Source of the DNA: Candidatus Omnitrophota bacterium
Lineage (GTDB): Bacteria > Omnitrophota > Gorgyraeia > Duberdicusellales > 4484-171
Reading direction: 5' to 3'
DNA: 35,021 nucleotides
NCBI GenBank assembly: GCA_021735405.1
Contig: JAIPHC010000004.1
Location: 1 to 35,021, forward strand
The position numbers and the translations under genes are program-made. Below the pieces are notes generated by a model. That model was not told the DNA's origin and did not search any database. It saw only the letters and a list, made by a program, of their open reading frames with translations. Positions 16,303 to 24,879 of this stretch are shown here, piece by piece (position 1 is the stretch's first letter; each line of letters starts with the position of its first letter).

Positions 16303-16958
16303 ATATATTAGCGCTGGATTGTTCTTCAAAGAAGTTATCTTATAGTATTGTAAAAAATGACGGCCTCATTTATCAATATGACCGGGTTGTTGATAGAGGG
16401 GCGTCTTTTTTTATCGTTAAATTAGAAAAAACCCTTAAAAATCTATCGATGCAGATAAGAGATTTTGATCTTTTTGCAATAGGTTCCGGCCCGGGCTCTT
16501 TTACCGGCCTGCGTGTTTCTTTTAGCATAGTTAAAGCCTTTGCTTTGGCAGCTAAAAAACCTGTATTTTGGCAAAATAGTTTTTTTGCTTGCGCCTATCC
16601 TTTTTGGCGGAAGGAAGGTAAAGTCGCCGTTGTCGCCGATGCTAAAAAAAATCTTGTTTATGCCGGTTTCTTTGTTTCCAGCAAAAGGGGTTTAAGGCAA
16701 AAATCTGGGCCTAAGCTGATGAAACTAAAAGATTGTTTGGAAAAAGGAAAAGATTATTTATTCATAACTTATGATTCTCATTTACGTAAAGAGGCTAAAG
16801 CAATAAAGAAAGATATTAGGTTTTATCAAAAAAATATATACCCGCGGGCTAAATACTTTATTGATAATAATAATTTTGATAGAATGAGTTATGATTTAAA
16901 AAAATTAAAACCGTTATACCTGCATTCGATGGATTGCCAGGTAAGAAAAGGTAGGTAA
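16299..16958 (+). CDS. tsaB: tRNA threonylcarbamoyladenosine biosynthesis protein TsaB
   Basis: NILALDCSSKKLSYSIV, FAIGSGPGSFTGLRVSFSIVKAFALA. Confidence 0.92.
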   Translation: MNILALDCSSKKLSYSIVKNDGLIYQYDRVVDRGASFFIVKLEKTLKNLSMQIRDFDLFAIGSGPGSFTGLRVSFSIVKAFALAAKKPVFWQNSFFACAYPFWRKEGKVAVVADAKKNLVYAGFFVSSKRGLRQKSGPKLMKLKDCLEKGKDYLFITYDSHLRKEAKAIKKDIRFYQKNIYPRAKYFIDNNNFDRMSYDLKKLKPLYLHSMDCQVRKGR

Positions 16959-16960
16959 AT

Positions 16961-18079
16961 ATGCGGCGCCAGGTTTGGGTCAATATCGATTTAGAAGCGC
17001 TTTCTGCTAATGTTAGAAAAATTAAAAGTATCGTAGGCAGTTCCGTAAAGATTCTGGCTGTTTTAAAGCAGTCTGCATATGGCCACGGGATTATTCCCGT
17101 AGCCCGGAAGCTTTATGAGGAAGGTGTTGATGTTTTTGGCGTAGGCAGTATCGGTGAAGCCATACAGCTTAGAGAAGACGGCTACCAGGGCCAGATAATC
17201 TTGCTTAGTATAGTTTCTAAAGGGCTGGCATCTTTTTTTATCCGCTTTGGCATAACTCCGACTGTTGTGGATTTAAGCTTTGCTCGGGAATTAGACCGTC
17301 AAGCTAAAAAAATCAAAAGGGTTATTCCCGTTCATATAAAAGTAGATACCGGGATGGGCCGGCTGGGCTTTTATCCGGATCAAATATATCCTTTTTTAGA
17401 AAAAATAAAAAAATTCTCCTCGCTTTCTTTAGAAGGCCTCTACACACATTTTCCCGTAGCCGATACTAATTCTAACTTTACTAACCGGCAGTTAAATATT
17501 TTTCAAAAATTAATTAAAGATTTAAAAAGACAGAATATAAGCTTTAACTATTATCATAGCGCAAATAGTTTGGGGGTGATTAACTATCCAAATTCTTATT
17601 TAAATATGGTTAGGCCGGGGCTTATCCTTTATGGCATTAAACCGTCTGCCGATTCAGGGCTGGAATTAAAACCGGTTTTAAGTTTTAAGGCAAGAATAAT
17701 TTTTATTAAGGAGATATCTCCCGGAAAAACTGTAGGTTATGGTTCAGAATTCGTGGCAAAAAAACATACAAGAATTGCAACAGTTTCTGTGGGTTATGCT
17801 GATGGGTATCCTTGGGCTTTATCAAATTGCGCTAAAGTATTAATTAAAGGGAAGGTGTTTAACATTGCCGGCCGGGTCTGTATGGATCATATTATGATTG
17901 ATTTAGGCCAAGATAAAGGAATTAAAAAAGGAGATATCGTTACTTTGATTGGTAAAGGCCAAGATAGAGATATAAAAGCCGAAGATTTAGCTGCTTGGGC
18001 TCAAACTATCCCCTATGAAATCGTAACCCGTATATCCAGAGAAATACCCCGCCATTATTCAGCCAAGTCAACGAATTAA
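16961..18079 (+). CDS. alr: Alanine racemase
   Basis: VNIDLEALSANVRKIKS, AVLKQSAYGHG (PLP-Lys region), HIKVDTGMGRLGF, VSVGYADGYPWALSN, GRVCMDHIMIDLG. Confidence 0.95.
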   Translation: MRRQVWVNIDLEALSANVRKIKSIVGSSVKILAVLKQSAYGHGIIPVARKLYEEGVDVFGVGSIGEAIQLREDGYQGQIILLSIVSKGLASFFIRFGITPTVVDLSFARELDRQAKKIKRVIPVHIKVDTGMGRLGFYPDQIYPFLEKIKKFSSLSLEGLYTHFPVADTNSNFTNRQLNIFQKLIKDLKRQNISFNYYHSANSLGVINYPNSYLNMVRPGLILYGIKPSADSGLELKPVLSFKARIIFIKEISPGKTVGYGSEFVAKKHTRIATVSVGYADGYPWALSNCAKVLIKGKVFNIAGRVCMDHIMIDLGQDKGIKKGDIVTLIGKGQDRDIKAEDLAAWAQTIPYEIVTRISREIPRHYSAKSTN

Positions 18080-19153
18080 AAATAAGCCGGTTATTCCTAT
18101 GCTCAGGAAAAAAAGCGGCGCTAGCCAGGCGGAGAAGACAGGGAGGATCATTCCCGACTTGCCTAAAGCAATACTGATTGAATCAGTTAAAGAATAAACA
18201 AGTGAAAAAATCAATCCGATTCCCACGGCTGCAAAAGCAGCCTTTCTTTTTTTTATCTCCAGGGCAATCGGCAGAGAGCCGATAATTAAGAATAAGTGGG
18301 AAAACGGGGAAGCTATTTTTTTATAGAAATCAATTTTTAGATTTTTAAGAAGTTTTCCTCTGGTAATATTTTCCAGGTCATCAATTTGTTCTTTTAGCTT
18401 TTTGAGCGGGGAAAATTGGATAAACATGCTTTTTTCAAATACAAGCTCATTTGGTTTTTTTGATAAAGTAATAGGTTTTTTTTCTATAATCAGAGGGGTT
18501 TTCCTTTGTTCCCTACTGCTTTCGAGATTGGTTTCTACTATATTGTAGCCTATCCATTTTCCTTCTTGATATTTTATCGATTTACAATGAATTTTTTCTA
18601 AAAGCTTTCCTTCGTTAGTTTGTTTAAAAATTATCACATTTTTTAGTTTTTTTTCTTGCGGGAGAAAAACTTCGATAAAAAAAAGGGAATTTCCTGAGCT
18701 AAAGGCCAGGTTTCTTATTTCCGATTTTTTACTTTCTTTTTCAATGTATCGGGTTTTTATTTTTTGCATTTGTGTCTGCGACCTTATGAGCATCTTTTCT
18801 TGCAGGAAGAAAACAAAGCAAGATATAAAGAGAGCCAGGAAAATAGCCGGATAAGCCATCCTTAAGGTGCTTATACCGGAGGCGCGGATACTTATTAATT
18901 CATTGTTTTTGGCTAGATTACTGTAGGTATAGAGTGAACTCATTAAAAGGGCCAGCGGGCTTACTCTTAAAACTATCAGCGGCAGGTAAAAAAGATAGTA
19001 TTTGGCAACGATAATTAAAGAGGGTTTATTTTGTAATATATCAGAAAGAGTAGAAAACAGGTCTATTAAGATGTGCAGGCCGGTAAATAAAAAAAGGATG
19101 AATAAGTAAGAAAGTGTAATATTTCTTAAGATATATTTATCTAAAATTCGCAT
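18068..19153 (-). CDS. LptF/LptG-family LPS export permease (YjgP/YjgQ)
   Basis: 361 aa; MRILDKYILRNITLSYLFILFLFTGLHILIDLF, 6-TM-type topology, ASPFSHLFLIIGSLPIALE. Confidence 0.88.
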   Translation of the reverse strand: MRILDKYILRNITLSYLFILFLFTGLHILIDLFSTLSDILQNKPSLIIVAKYYLFYLPLIVLRVSPLALLMSSLYTYSNLAKNNELISIRASGISTLRMAYPAIFLALFISCFVFFLQEKMLIRSQTQMQKIKTRYIEKESKKSEIRNLAFSSGNSLFFIEVFLPQEKKLKNVIIFKQTNEGKLLEKIHCKSIKYQEGKWIGYNIVETNLESSREQRKTPLIIEKKPITLSKKPNELVFEKSMFIQFSPLKKLKEQIDDLENITRGKLLKNLKIDFYKKIASPFSHLFLIIGSLPIALEIKKRKAAFAAVGIGLIFSLVYSLTDSISIALGKSGMILPVFSAWLAPLFFLSIGITGLFLIR

Positions 19154-20246
19154 ATTTGTAAAAAAGGAAAATACCTGCCAGCGTTACCACTATATTCGGC
19201 AGCCACATAGCCAAGAGAGGCGGCAGGATATGATATTCGGTTAAGGTTTCACCAAGAAGGAAAAACAGATAATAAATACCCGCGGTTGAAGCTGCTACTA
19301 TGAAATTTATTGATTTTTCTCTGTGCTTTATTATCATCGAAACTCCAAACCCTAAGATAACGAATGCAAGCGGAGCAAAAGAAAAGCTTACTCTTCGATG
19401 AAATTCCGATAAAAACTCGAAAGGAATTTCTGCTTTCTTATTGTCGGGAATTTTTTTCCGGAGGGTATTTATCTTTTTTTGCAGTTCTTCTAAACGCATG
19501 TCTTTAGGTTTTTTTTTAATTATTGTTTCTTTATCTTTTTGAATCGGCAGATCCATAAAAAAACGTTTAAAATTAAGCCGGTAGGGCCCGGTTGCGCTGC
19601 TGGTATCGGCGATATCCCGGAAACCCTGCTCAAGTTTTATTTTTAGGATATTTTTATCCACGATAAATTTACCTCTTTTTGCGAAGGTTATCTCAGTTAT
19701 ATCTTCGTCTTTGTTTGTTTTATAGATGTAGATATTCTTTAGATTTTGATTATTTTTATCGGTAACATAGAGAATATGATCTTTAAACTCATCTAAAAAG
19801 ACTCCGGGCTCTATAAGCGCCGGCAGATTTTTCGAATAAGTAGTTTTTAATTGAGTATGGTAACGAAAATGGGTATCGGGGATAACTCTGCTTTTTAAAA
19901 AAAGCAGAAAAAGCGAAAAGATAAAACCAATCAACAAAAACATGGAAAAAACTTTAATCAGCGATATTCCCGAACTTTGGATGGCCACTAATTCATTGTC
20001 GGCTATCAGCCTTCCTATAGTTAAAAGTATCGCAAATAAAAAAGCAAGAGGGATGGTGTATTCTGAGATTCTCGGGGCGATGAAATAAAATATTTTAAAT
20101 GCGGATAAGGCCGGTATGCCTTTTCGTATTATCATATCGGATATTTTATACAAGCTGCCGCCCAAGAAGAATATATTTATTATTAAAAACGAAAATGTAA
20201 AGACAGTTAAAAATTCTTTTAAAATATAGGTACGTAATATTCGCAT
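19137..20246 (-). CDS. LptF/LptG-family LPS export permease (YjgP/YjgQ)
   Basis: 369 aa; MRILRTYILKEFLTVFTFSF, LAFLFAILLTIGRLIADNELVAIQSSGIS, FHRRVSFSFAPLAFVILGFGVSM. Confidence 0.88.
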   Translation of the reverse strand: MRILRTYILKEFLTVFTFSFLIINIFFLGGSLYKISDMIIRKGIPALSAFKIFYFIAPRISEYTIPLAFLFAILLTIGRLIADNELVAIQSSGISLIKVFSMFLLIGFIFSLFLLFLKSRVIPDTHFRYHTQLKTTYSKNLPALIEPGVFLDEFKDHILYVTDKNNQNLKNIYIYKTNKDEDITEITFAKRGKFIVDKNILKIKLEQGFRDIADTSSATGPYRLNFKRFFMDLPIQKDKETIIKKKPKDMRLEELQKKINTLRKKIPDNKKAEIPFEFLSEFHRRVSFSFAPLAFVILGFGVSMIIKHREKSINFIVAASTAGIYYLFFLLGETLTEYHILPPLLAMWLPNIVVTLAGIFLFYKYANFR

Positions 20247-20264
20247 TTTTTTGCCGTTTCTTGG

Positions 20265-20921
20265 TTATTTAGCTAAAGTGATCCCATAAATTTTATTTGC
20301 GCCTTTTTCCCATAAAGCTTTTCCACAGGCTAAAATTGTAGCGCCGGTTGTAAAAACGTCGTCAACTAAGAGTATATTTGCTCCTTTAACGTTATCTTTA
20401 GCTGTAAATTTTCCATAGACATTTTCTTTTCGTTTTTCTAAAGAAAGCTTGGTTTGGGAATTTCTAATATATTTTGAACTTATTATATCATCTTTTAAAG
20501 GTAATTGAAAATAGTTTGCTAATTGTTTGGCTAACAGCTTTGATTGGTTGTAGCCCCTTACCTTTATTTTGTAAGGGTGAATAGGGACAGAAGTTATAAA
20601 ATCATAGTTTAGAGGCTTAAAACCTATTTTATCTAATTGTTCGATCATTAACTTTGCAAGCGCGGCGGCCAAATAATCATAATGGCTGTATTTAAAAAGA
20701 TGGATTAAAGTTTTGATAGCGCCTCGGTAGCTGTAACTGCTGATTATTTTAAGATTATTTTGGTTTATCTTTATTTGGCTGTAGCAGCCGGGAGGGGCAA
20801 GAAACTTTATTTGTTTTTGACAGCTTTGGCAAAGGCAGCCCCCAGCTATTTTTGCTTTACAGTTTAGGCAGGTTAAGGGGAAAAAGAGGTTTTTTGCAGT
20901 TATTATCCATCTTTTCAACAT
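20265..20921 (-). CDS. comF: ComF-family phosphoribosyltransferase
   Basis: N-terminal zinc CLNCKAKIAGGCLCQSCQ, FKYSHYDYLAAALAKLM, VPIHPYKIKVRGYNQSKLLAKQLA, ILLVDDVFTTGATI PRPP motif. Confidence 0.9.
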   Translation of the reverse strand: MLKRWIITAKNLFFPLTCLNCKAKIAGGCLCQSCQKQIKFLAPPGCYSQIKINQNNLKIISSYSYRGAIKTLIHLFKYSHYDYLAAALAKLMIEQLDKIGFKPLNYDFITSVPIHPYKIKVRGYNQSKLLAKQLANYFQLPLKDDIISSKYIRNSQTKLSLEKRKENVYGKFTAKDNVKGANILLVDDVFTTGATILACGKALWEKGANKIYGITLAK

Positions 20922-21050
20922 AGAATTATTGTAATTTCTTCTTTTATTTATACAAGGAAAAATTAATAATCTATATTTCTTAACTCTTTTTTTCTAATTA
21001 TTCTATAGTATAATAGTTATTAAGCAATAAATATCGATAAATAACCGTTT

Positions 21051-23051
21051 ATGTTTGTAACTATTATTTTAATTTTGTTTTATTGGTTTATTCTGTCCCT
21101 TTTATCTTTGCTTATAGGCGGTAACGGTTATCTTCAGGCATTTTTCCCTCTTGATTCCAGAGAGCTTATCTTTCGTTTTGTTAGCATCTTTTTTATCTTG
21201 TTGGGTAATTTATATTTATTATCCAAGCTGGGCAAAGACAGGAAAAAAGAGGCGATAAAAAAAGAAGACAATGAATTAAAGCAATATCTTCCCGAAATAA
21301 GGCCAAAAAAAGATATTAACCTCACCGGCCAAAGTTTTATCTACAAGGTTGCCAATTCTATGTTAAAAGTATCCTTTAGCGGGATTTCTCTGGCAACGTT
21401 TGCCAAGCTGGCTTTGGCCTTGATTGTTTCGGAAAAACATTTTATAAATTGTGTTGGCGCGGTATTTTTTTCTGCCGGAAACCAGCCTAATTTTCTTACA
21501 CTCAAAGCTTCCTACAACATGCCTTTTCCCCTGCCGAAAGAATGTAAGAATGTCAGTTTTCAAAAATGCATTTGCGGAGAGGCCGCTCAAAAGAAAACTA
21601 TCCAATTTTCAGAAAATCATAAGAATTGTCCTTTTTTTTCAGAGAAAAAATTTTTTAAGGGCCATAACCATTACTGTGTTCCTCTAATAAACCAGGGAAA
21701 CTTGCTGGGGGTAGTTAATCTTATTTTGGCCCCGGGAAGCAAAAGGACAAAAGAGTCCGATCGATACCTTATGGATGTAGCCAACGCTATGGCTTTAGGA
21801 ATTGAACATAAACAGGAAATGGGCCAAACTACCGAAATAAATAAGTGCCTTTCCGAACTTACCGGCCAGCCCCATGAGAATATTAAAAAGCTGCTCCACT
21901 TATACGGAGAAGTTTCAGAAAGTTCTTGCGCATTTTACAAAAGGCATAACCCTAAAACCGGTATTTTAACTTCATTGGCTCAATACAGGCCTCCTCGTTA
22001 TTACGATGACCAGGAGGCAGAGGATTCTATCGGCCAAGATATCATAAATAGCCGGAAACCGCTTATGGTTATAAGGGGTTTAACTGAAACTAAATATATA
22101 AAGAAAGATCTAAACATTATCCGCAATGATTTTATTACTTGTGTTGGTTCGGTAGTCAAGCTCAGAGAAGAGCCTATAGGGGCTGTTTATGCTTTTTACC
22201 AACTAGATTTTATTCCAGGCAGGAAGAGCCAGGAGCATTTAAAGATGATTGCTTCGGCTATAGGCAGGGAAGAGGAGCGTATCTATGAAAATAAAGTTTT
22301 AAAAGAAGCTTATTCAAAATTAAAAAAAGCTCAAAACAGCCTGGTTCAATCCGAAAAACTTGCCGCTTTAGGAAGATTTGCTTCTGGTATAGCCCACGAG
22401 GTAAAAAATCCTTTAGGGGTTATTCTGGGAGGTGTGGAATTTCTCCAGAAAAAAATTGTTAATCCAGACAAGAGTATAGTGATGGCTTTGGAAAAGGTAA
22501 AGGATTCTACTTTGCGGGCTAATAAAATAGTGCAGAATTTACTTACCTTTTCCAAACCTTCAGCAAGAAAACATGAAGTTATTGATTTAAGAAAGTTAAT
22601 CGAAGAAACCCTTTCTTTGCTTGGCTATAAAGTTTCACTTGTAAATATAAAAATAATCAATGAAGTTAAGCATTTTTCCCAGGGAGTAGTCGGGGATAAA
22701 AATCAGATTCAACAAGTTTTATTTAATCTATTCCTGAATGCTATAGAAGCTATGCCGAAAGGGGGCAAGCTTAAGATCAGGGCTCATAAGGTTTCCGGGC
22801 CCAAGGGGCATAAAGAGAAAAACAGCTGTGTAGTTGAGATAGCAGATACAGGCGAAGGCATTCCGGAACAAAATCTAGCTAAAATATTCGAACCCTTTTT
22901 TACTACCAAAAGAGACAGCAAGGGGACCGGTTTAGGGCTTGCTATGTGCAAGATGATAGTTGAAAACAATCAAGGGAAGCTGGCGATTAAGAGTAAACTC
23001 GATAAAGGGACTACGGCGGAGATATTTTTGCCGTTAAATACCCAAGATTGA
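21051..23051 (+). CDS. GAF-domain sensor histidine kinase
   Basis: N-terminal TM helices, two GAF-like regions, HisKA ALGRFASGIAHEVKNPLGVILGGVEFL, HATPase NQIQQVLFNLFLNAIEAMPKGG, ADTGEGIPEQNLAKIFEPFFTTKRDSKGTGLGLAM. Confidence 0.93.
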   Translation: MFVTIILILFYWFILSLLSLLIGGNGYLQAFFPLDSRELIFRFVSIFFILLGNLYLLSKLGKDRKKEAIKKEDNELKQYLPEIRPKKDINLTGQSFIYKVANSMLKVSFSGISLATFAKLALALIVSEKHFINCVGAVFFSAGNQPNFLTLKASYNMPFPLPKECKNVSFQKCICGEAAQKKTIQFSENHKNCPFFSEKKFFKGHNHYCVPLINQGNLLGVVNLILAPGSKRTKESDRYLMDVANAMALGIEHKQEMGQTTEINKCLSELTGQPHENIKKLLHLYGEVSESSCAFYKRHNPKTGILTSLAQYRPPRYYDDQEAEDSIGQDIINSRKPLMVIRGLTETKYIKKDLNIIRNDFITCVGSVVKLREEPIGAVYAFYQLDFIPGRKSQEHLKMIASAIGREEERIYENKVLKEAYSKLKKAQNSLVQSEKLAALGRFASGIAHEVKNPLGVILGGVEFLQKKIVNPDKSIVMALEKVKDSTLRANKIVQNLLTFSKPSARKHEVIDLRKLIEETLSLLGYKVSLVNIKIINEVKHFSQGVVGDKNQIQQVLFNLFLNAIEAMPKGGKLKIRAHKVSGPKGHKEKNSCVVEIADTGEGIPEQNLAKIFEPFFTTKRDSKGTGLGLAMCKMIVENNQGKLAIKSKLDKGTTAEIFLPLNTQD

Positions 23052-23098
23052 TATTTTAGCCGAAAGGCTGCTATTTGAAAAAGAGAGGGAGGTAAGCG

Positions 23099-23482
23099 AT
23101 GAAGGATAAAAAAAAGAAGATATTGGTAGTAGATGATGAGGAGGATTTAACTTATTTTTTAAAAGCTAACCTTGAAATAGAAGAGGACTATGAGGTGTTT
23201 ACCGTAACCAGGGCAAAAGATGTTTTTAAATCTGTCCTTAAACATAAACCTGACTTAATAATTTTAGATATAATGATGCCGCAGGTTGACGGAATTGAGA
23301 TTTTAAAAAACATTAAAAATTCAAAAAAGACTTTGGATATTCCGGTGATTATGTTAAGCGCAAAGATTGACGATGCTACGAAAATAAAAGCGGCCAAGCT
23401 CTATGATGAATGTTATATTACAAAACCGGTTCAAATAGAGGAGCTAAAAGAAAAAATTAAAGAAGTCTTTTTGCATTATTAG
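23099..23482 (+). CDS. Stand-alone CheY-like response regulator receiver
   Basis: 127 aa; KILVVDDEEDLTYFL, DLIILDIMMPQVDGIEIL, VIMLSAK, ITKPVQIEEL; SD GGGAGG upstream. Confidence 0.94.
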   Translation: MKDKKKKILVVDDEEDLTYFLKANLEIEEDYEVFTVTRAKDVFKSVLKHKPDLIILDIMMPQVDGIEILKNIKNSKKTLDIPVIMLSAKIDDATKIKAAKLYDECYITKPVQIEELKEKIKEVFLHY

Positions 23483-23486
23483 TTAT

Positions 23487-24140
23487 ATGAATAAGGTTTT
23501 TGAGATTGTATCCGAGGACCAGTATTTTTTGGTTTTAAATAAAATAGCCAGGATAGTAGTTCAGCCCAGCCCAAAAAAAGAAAAACGTACCTTGACTTCT
23601 TTGTTGGAAAAGCACCTGAAAGAAAAAATATATATCTGCCATCGTTTAGATAAAAATACCCAAGGTTTAATTATTTATGCTAAAAGCAAACAAATTCATA
23701 AAAATATTACCGGCCAGTTCCGGAAAAGAGAGGTTAAAAAGAAATACCTGGCATTGACAGAAGGTAATTTTAAGAAAAATAAAGGGGTATTTAAGGGCCT
23801 GATTCTTGATAAAGAGGGCAGGAAATTTAAGGAAAAACCGAAAAAAAGCGAAACTTCATATAAGGTCCTAAAAAGATGCAAAGGTTTTGATTTCATAGAG
23901 CTTATTCCTAAAACCGGAAGAACTAATCAAATACGGATTCATTTGGCGCAAGCCGGGCATCCCATTCTCGGGGAGAAAAAATATGCTTTCCGGCGTGATT
24001 TTATGATAAAATTTAACAAATTAGCTCTTTGCGCTTATTGGCTTAAGTTGAGGCACCCGGTAAGCAGCCAGCAGATTATGGTAAAGATAGGTGTGCCCGA
24101 ATATATGAAAAATTTTATAGAAAAAGGGAGGCGATTATGA
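23487..24140 (+). CDS. RluA-family pseudouridine synthase
   Basis: ICHRLDKNTQGLIIYAKS catalytic motif; KTGRTNQIRIHLAQAGHPILGEKKY. Confidence 0.92.
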   Translation: MNKVFEIVSEDQYFLVLNKIARIVVQPSPKKEKRTLTSLLEKHLKEKIYICHRLDKNTQGLIIYAKSKQIHKNITGQFRKREVKKKYLALTEGNFKKNKGVFKGLILDKEGRKFKEKPKKSETSYKVLKRCKGFDFIELIPKTGRTNQIRIHLAQAGHPILGEKKYAFRRDFMIKFNKLALCAYWLKLRHPVSSQQIMVKIGVPEYMKNFIEKGRRL

Positions 24141-24322
24141 TTTTAGGGATTATGTTTCTTTTGGCAGGCATATTAATTGCGGTTTATCCGCCTTTATTGT
24201 CTTTAATTATCGCAGCAATGTTAATTGTTTTAGGGATTATTTCTATTTATATCGGATATCAGTTAAAAAGGATGAATCGGAAATCCGGCGACCCCTTTAT
24301 AGATTTTTTCTTCAGATTTTAA
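24137..24322 (+). CDS. Small two-helix membrane protein
   Basis: 61 aa; MILGIMFLLAGILIAVYPPLLSLIIAAMLIVLGIISIYIGYQL; 4-nt overlap with the upstream gene supports translational coupling. Confidence 0.6.
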   Translation: MILGIMFLLAGILIAVYPPLLSLIIAAMLIVLGIISIYIGYQLKRMNRKSGDPFIDFFFRF

Positions 24323-24336
24323 AATTTGGCAGTTAG

Positions 24337-24738
24337 ATGAAGTTTAAAATAATAAATGAAACTAAGCAAATAGATTTAGTTAATTCTGCCCAGGTTGCTT
24401 CCGGATTTTTTTTACGCTTGTTGGGTTTGATGTTTAAGAAGAAAATAGGGCCGGAGCAAGCCCTTATATTTTATCGAGCCCCTTCGATACATACTTTTTT
24501 TATGCGTTTTCCTATTGATATTATATTTTTAGATCAAGAAATGAAAGTTAAAAGGTTAATTCAGGGTCTAAAACCTTGGCGGTTTGTTGTCTGCCGGGGA
24601 GCGCAGATTACTATTGAGTTGCCTCCAGCCAAAATTAGTCAAGTTAAAGCTCAAATAGGCGACAAAATCGAAATAACACCCCAATCCCCAACCTCACAAA
24701 ATAAGGGGACGTTTCCCTCGTTTATAAGCTCTTGTTAG
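24337..24738 (+). CDS. DUF192 family protein
   Basis: ASGFFLRLLGLMFKKKIGPEQALIFYRAPSIHTFFMRFPIDIIFLDQEMKVKRLIQGLKPWRFVVCRGAQITIELPP; the tail after GDKIEI appears to be read-through into a repeat-like element. Confidence 0.85.
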   Translation: MKFKIINETKQIDLVNSAQVASGFFLRLLGLMFKKKIGPEQALIFYRAPSIHTFFMRFPIDIIFLDQEMKVKRLIQGLKPWRFVVCRGAQITIELPPAKISQVKAQIGDKIEITPQSPTSQNKGTFPSFISSC

Positions 24739-24782
24739 CCAATGGCTTATAGACTGGCATTTTCCGCTCGCAATGAGGTTGG
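24688..24782. repeat. Palindromic REP/MITE-like intergenic element candidate
   Basis: Outer 9-bp perfect inverted repeat CCAACCTCA (24688-24696)/TGAGGTTGG (24774-24782); inner 7-bp TATAAGC (24723-24729)/GCTTATA (24745-24751); GGGGACGTTTCCC near-palindrome inside. Confidence 0.5.
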
Positions 24783-24806
24783 AACCTTCAATTAACCTAA
24801 TTTATA

Positions 24807-24835
24807 TTGACTGCTTAGGGTTTTTCGTTTATTAT
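24807..24835 (+). promoter_or_regulatory. argC promoter: TTGACT-17-TATTAT
   Basis: TTGACT 24807-24812, TATTAT 24830-24835, 17-bp spacer, first gene of the arg/lys cluster. Confidence 0.5.
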
Positions 24836-24879
24836 ATTTTTTTGCAACTTTATTAGTGTTAAATTTAAAGAGGTCGATT

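Noticed and set aside
21009-21014. TATAAT upstream of the histidine kinase as a promoter
   Set aside because: No acceptable -35 at 15-19 bp; could be real but unsupported.
21451-21687. 78-aa plus-strand ORF in an alternative frame of the histidine kinase
   Set aside because: Overlaps the GAF coding region in a different frame; no independent evidence.
24774-24790. AGGTTGGAACCT as an ArgR/ARG-box operator for argC
   Set aside because: Does not resemble the TNTGAATWWWWATTCANA ARG-box pattern; better explained as part of the repeat-like element.
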